Positions 63,069 through 64,000 of a stretch of 64,000 nt of DNA are shown here, piece after piece (position 1 is the first letter of the stretch; each line of letters begins with the position of its first letter). Origin of the DNA: Acanthornis magna. Lineage: Eukaryota > Chordata > Aves > Passeriformes > Acanthizidae. The DNA is taken from NCBI GenBank assembly GCA_036785705.1, contig JAWUZG010000355.1, positions 601,571 to 665,570 of the forward strand, written 5' to 3'. Below the pieces are notes generated by a model. It had not been told where the DNA came from. It did no database searches and saw only the letters and a program-made list of their open reading frames with translations. The translations under genes were made by a program, and so were the position numbers.

Positions 63069-63259
63069 CCAGGCTTAGCATGGTGTTTTTCTGTGTCTGT
63101 GATGTGACTGGTGCCATACACTTGTTGTTGCACTGTGTTTGCATTGTAATCCTCTATTTACAGGTCTGTTAGAAAAAGCTTTTCAGGCCTTTGTGTTTGT
63201 GGTATCGCTGGAGAATACCCGTAGAAGAAAATCTTTGCTATTTCTGCTGCTGTGACCAC

Positions 63260-63715
63260 GTCGTAGTGCATTAGTAGAGATATTCTGTAAGAAGGAACCT
63301 CAGGCTGTGAGTCTGCCAGTGAAGCAACTTGAGTGGATGCAGGAACCATGGAGCACATTGTGGGGCAAGCTGGAAACTTGTACAAGTATTGGGCCCAAAC
63401 CACAGGAGGCTGAAGACACCACTGGAGTGCTAAAAGACTGTTGTGGATTTTGTGCCAACTCCTCAGACACGCTCTGAAGAGCGTCTTCTTATTCATGCTG
63501 GATGCCAGGGTGAATGTCTGTTATTTGCGTACAAAGTAGCAGCTGAAAAGAACACAGAGCTTTGAAAAGCAGTTAGTGGAACGAGACAAGGCCATAGAAC
63601 AGCTGAGGACTGATATGATGTTGCAAAGGCAGGCATTTGTGGCTGCTGCCACCACACTGCAATCTGAGATCTCAGAAAGTTAGGCCTGTAAGTGAGGTTC
63701 TGTCCTAAGTTACAA
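63260..63715 (+). pseudogene. Possible decayed coding remnant
   Basis: A plus-strand frame is open for about 73 codons from 63260 to a TGA at about 63475. After a frame change, about 63565-63682 encodes a short heptad-like, charged helix of coiled-coil type ending in a stop. The two parts are interrupted by stops and frame breaks. Its origin is unknown; a retroviral gag-like or cellular retrocopy source is possible but unproven. Confidence 0.2.
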
Positions 63716-63841
63716 GTGAAGTTAAATAGAAGTCTTGTTCCTTTGTTAAATGTTTAAGTTTTAAGTAGAAGTAAAGTGAAAGTGCTGGTAAACTTTTAAG
63801 CCATGTTCCTTTTTATCCTTACCTCACTGTCCTTTTGTCAC

Positions 63842-63850
63842 ATGCACACA

Positions 63851-63912
<62 letters not shown>
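63842..63912. repeat. Compound (CA)n(GA)n microsatellite
   Basis: About 12 CA units pass directly into about 21 GA units. This is a typical variable compound microsatellite. Confidence 0.97.
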
Positions 63913-63913
<1 letters not shown>

Positions 63914-64000
63914 TTCCTGGTTCATTTTTCTTTTGATTTCCTGGACTTTATTTGCTTTGTTGTTGCTTGTTTTTCCTTGGTGTGCCTTAACTGCTCGTTA

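Noticed and set aside
1..64000. CRISPR arrays, bacterial operons, integrons or phage genes
   Set aside because: No regularly spaced identical repeats with spacers and no packed genes; composition and repeats are vertebrate.

Overview
The window looks like avian nuclear DNA, most likely from a neoavian bird. It is AT-rich, has no bacterial-type gene packing, and carries three bird-type repeat classes: CR1 LINE fragments with the usual 3' end, endogenous-retrovirus LTRs that begin TGTCATGG or TGTGGTAG, and long microsatellites. There is no long protein-coding gene, no rRNA or tRNA, and nothing prokaryotic. The longest open frames lie in GC-rich or simple-repeat DNA and look accidental. The region is best read as intergenic or long-intron DNA.

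Layout. 1-2460 is featureless. 2461-3830 is a 5'-truncated, frame-broken CR1 on the minus strand that still encodes the reverse-transcriptase Asp-Asp motif. 4.3-23.4 kb is mostly single-copy DNA with a few exon-like islands and one TATA-box candidate. A minus-strand solo LTR occupies 23432-23979. A shortened plus-strand LTR of a second family lies at about 31504-31937. At 56.0-57.8 kb an old minus-strand CR1 was split by a 1391-bp solo LTR of that second family. The 5-bp target duplication GCCTC is intact, and the CR1 ends in two expanded pentamer arrays.

The only gene candidate I can argue for is a pair of small plus-strand exons, 34622-34685 and 46876-46987. Both have good splice signals, their reading phases match across a 12.2-kb intron, and the joined frame ends in a stop codon. 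The first encodes an AT-hook-like KRGRKP. Weaker exon-like islands lie upstream at 7074 and 14324. I do not recognise the protein, and decoy exons are common in introns, so this is a hypothesis.

The most unusual block is 60.1-63.9 kb: a possible noncoding exon, about 830 bp of almost pure pyrimidine, a GC-rich CpG-bearing segment with GC boxes, two 270-bp copies of one sequence spaced exactly 385 bp apart, a decayed coding remnant and a (CA)n(GA)n tract. Several perfect or near-perfect hairpins (33.9, 51.2, 57.9 and 61.6 kb) and some enhancer-like AT-rich segments complete the picture.
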